DNA of 5,237 nucleotides from positions 1 through 5,237 of the forward strand of contig DATAFH010000125.1 of NCBI GenBank assembly GCA_036257565.1, written 5' to 3'. Below are positions 4,747 through 5,237 of this stretch, piece after piece. Position numbers and translations under genes: made by a program. Origin of the DNA: DASSUW01 sp036257565. GTDB lineage: Bacteria > Actinomycetota > Thermoleophilia > Solirubrobacterales > Solirubrobacteraceae. Below the pieces are notes generated by a model. That model was not told the DNA's origin. It was given only the letters and a program-made list of their open reading frames with translations, and did not search any database. Numbering within the stretch: the first letter of the stretch is position 1; every line of letters begins with the position of its first letter.

Positions 4747-5042
4747 CGCAGCGCCGGCTTCTCAGCGGTGTGCGCGACCTCGTAGCTGCGGACCGACTCG
4801 ACAGCCGCGCCGGACTCGTGCGCGGCGTGCTCCCGCGCCTTGCTCGCACCCCGTCCGCGCTCGCCGCCAGCGCGGCCGGCGAGTCCCACAGCGTGACGGT
4901 CACCGCCCGACCTGCCGCGGAGTCGGTCAGGAAGTACGCGCGCTCGAACCCCCTCGAGCTGCGTGAGTGGCTCCGTCGTGCGGCGGAATCCATCGAGTAG
5001 CCGCTCAGTCTCGCCCCGATACGTGATGATACGTGCGAACAT
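4743..5042 (-). CDS. ABM-like (antibiotic biosynthesis monooxygenase fold) protein with paired frameshifts
   Basis: A 99-aa open frame from an ATG with AGGAGG six bases upstream (5049-5054). Residues 1-31 (MFARIITYRGETERLLDGF, then LTQLEG) and about 67-93 (KAREHAAHESGAAVESV, then SYEVA) match the two ends of an ABM-type ferredoxin-like domain. The middle reads as Arg/Gly-rich noise. The expected middle (FERAYFLTDSAAGRA, then VTVTLWDSPAALAASA) is in a neighbouring frame. The first shift lies at a run of five C on the plus strand (4949-4953), where four would keep the frame. The second is a missing base near 4845, and together they restore the frame. ABM-fold proteins are small dimers, some oxidising polyketides or degrading haem and many of unknown function. 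If the indels are real the protein is probably non-functional; if they are sequencing errors it is an ordinary family member. Confidence 0.68.
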   Translation of the reverse strand: MFARIITYRGETERLLDGFRRTTEPLTQLEGVRARVLPDRLRGRSGGDRHAVGLAGRAGGERGRGASKAREHAAHESGAAVESVRSYEVAHTAEKPALR

Positions 5043-5048
5043 CGCTCG

Positions 5049-5054
5049 CCTCCT
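5049..5054 (-). promoter_or_regulatory. Ribosome binding site of the ABM-like gene
   Basis: A consensus AGGAGG on the minus strand with a 6-base gap to the ATG at 5042. It decides that start over the upstream in-frame ATG at 5072. Confidence 0.7.
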
Positions 5055-5157
5055 CCCTCGCGAAGGTGCCATCCGAGCATTGCGCCGCGCGGAGCGCTGG
5101 TCAAGTGGCCGAGCGAGCGGCTCGAAGCGCCTGGGTTCGCCGTTGCCACCTGCCTCG

Positions 5158-5205
5158 GCGCGACGGCTTGCAGTGGCCCCAGCGCGACGGCCTGAAGTGG
5201 CCCCA
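5158..5205. repeat. 24-bp tandem direct repeat
   Basis: Two abutting 24-bp copies (5158-5181 and 5182-5205) differ at two positions. The shared core is GCGCGACGG followed by AGTGGCCCCA. A looser third AAGTGGCC lies at 5103-5110. The second copy leads into a near-palindrome, GAAGTGG-CC-CCACTTC (5194-5209). The array is in the gene-free right edge (5073-5237). Confidence 0.7.
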
Positions 5206-5237
5206 CTTCGCGTTGGTTGATCTGCTGCTGTGATGTT

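Noticed and set aside
5101..5150. tRNA-Ser-like string (AGTGGCCGAGCGAGCGG, later GGGTTCG)
   Set aside because: No anticodon arm, no pairing T-arm or acceptor stem; a chance resemblance.
4430..5206. A 258-codon minus-strand open frame spanning the right end
   Set aside because: Only its middle (about 4845-4950) is protein-like, and that is the displaced ABM frame. The rest is shadow.
1..5237. CRISPR arrays, rRNA genes, riboswitches, retron-like or diversity-generating repeats
   Set aside because: No regularly spaced repeats, structured RNA consensus or reverse-transcriptase motif was seen. The only tandem repeats are the 33-bp linker units and the 24-bp pair.

Overview
This is a high-GC window (roughly 70% GC by eye) with G/C-ending codons, GTG as well as ATG starts, and actinobacterial protein families. 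The families that point to an actinobacterium are a caspase paired with an EACC1-like protein, a BON protein with a YFLDPKAGRRRR-type membrane-exit motif, a PspC-domain protein and SixA-type RHAKSSW. A soil member of the Thermoleophilia/Solirubrobacterales is my best guess. That is an inference from protein style, because there is no rRNA or marker gene here.

Layout. Positions 58-2150 (minus) hold a two-gene operon. An EACC1-like small protein (98 aa) overlaps by 4 bases (GTGA) a 599-aa caspase-family (C14) protein. The caspase has an intact His/Cys pair, a helical-repeat segment, an 11-residue tandem-repeat linker, one membrane segment and a carbohydrate-binding-module-like C-terminal domain. 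A divergent promoter region (2151-2373) separates it from a plus-strand BON-domain membrane protein (2374-2973). After about 195 bases without a convincing gene comes a minus-strand USP-like alpha/beta protein (3169-3591). A second divergent region leads into a truncated SixA-type phosphatase (3789-3992, +). This converges on a short PspC-domain gene (3949-4227, -), with a perfect 14-bp hairpin just downstream of the sixA stop and inside the pspC 3' tail. A 57-aa unrecognised protein with a strong ribosome binding site follows (4329-4502, +). It converges on a two-gene minus operon made of an ABM-like monooxygenase-fold gene (4743-5042) and an overlapping 61-aa small protein (4561-4746). The right edge (5043-5237) has no gene. 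It carries a 24-bp tandem direct repeat and a 16-bp near-palindrome.

How the genes fit together. The caspase/EACC1 pair is the most interesting unit. It looks like an effector plus its constant partner from the actinobacterial conflict and programmed-death systems, here tethered to the membrane with a possible glycan-sensing ectodomain. BON, USP-like and PspC proteins suggest an envelope/stress neighbourhood, but no shared operon links them to the caspase. Within 3.9-5.0 kb, two genes (pspC, ABM) clearly show paired, mutually cancelling frameshifts, and sixA may show the same. Either this block is decaying or the assembly has homopolymer indel errors.
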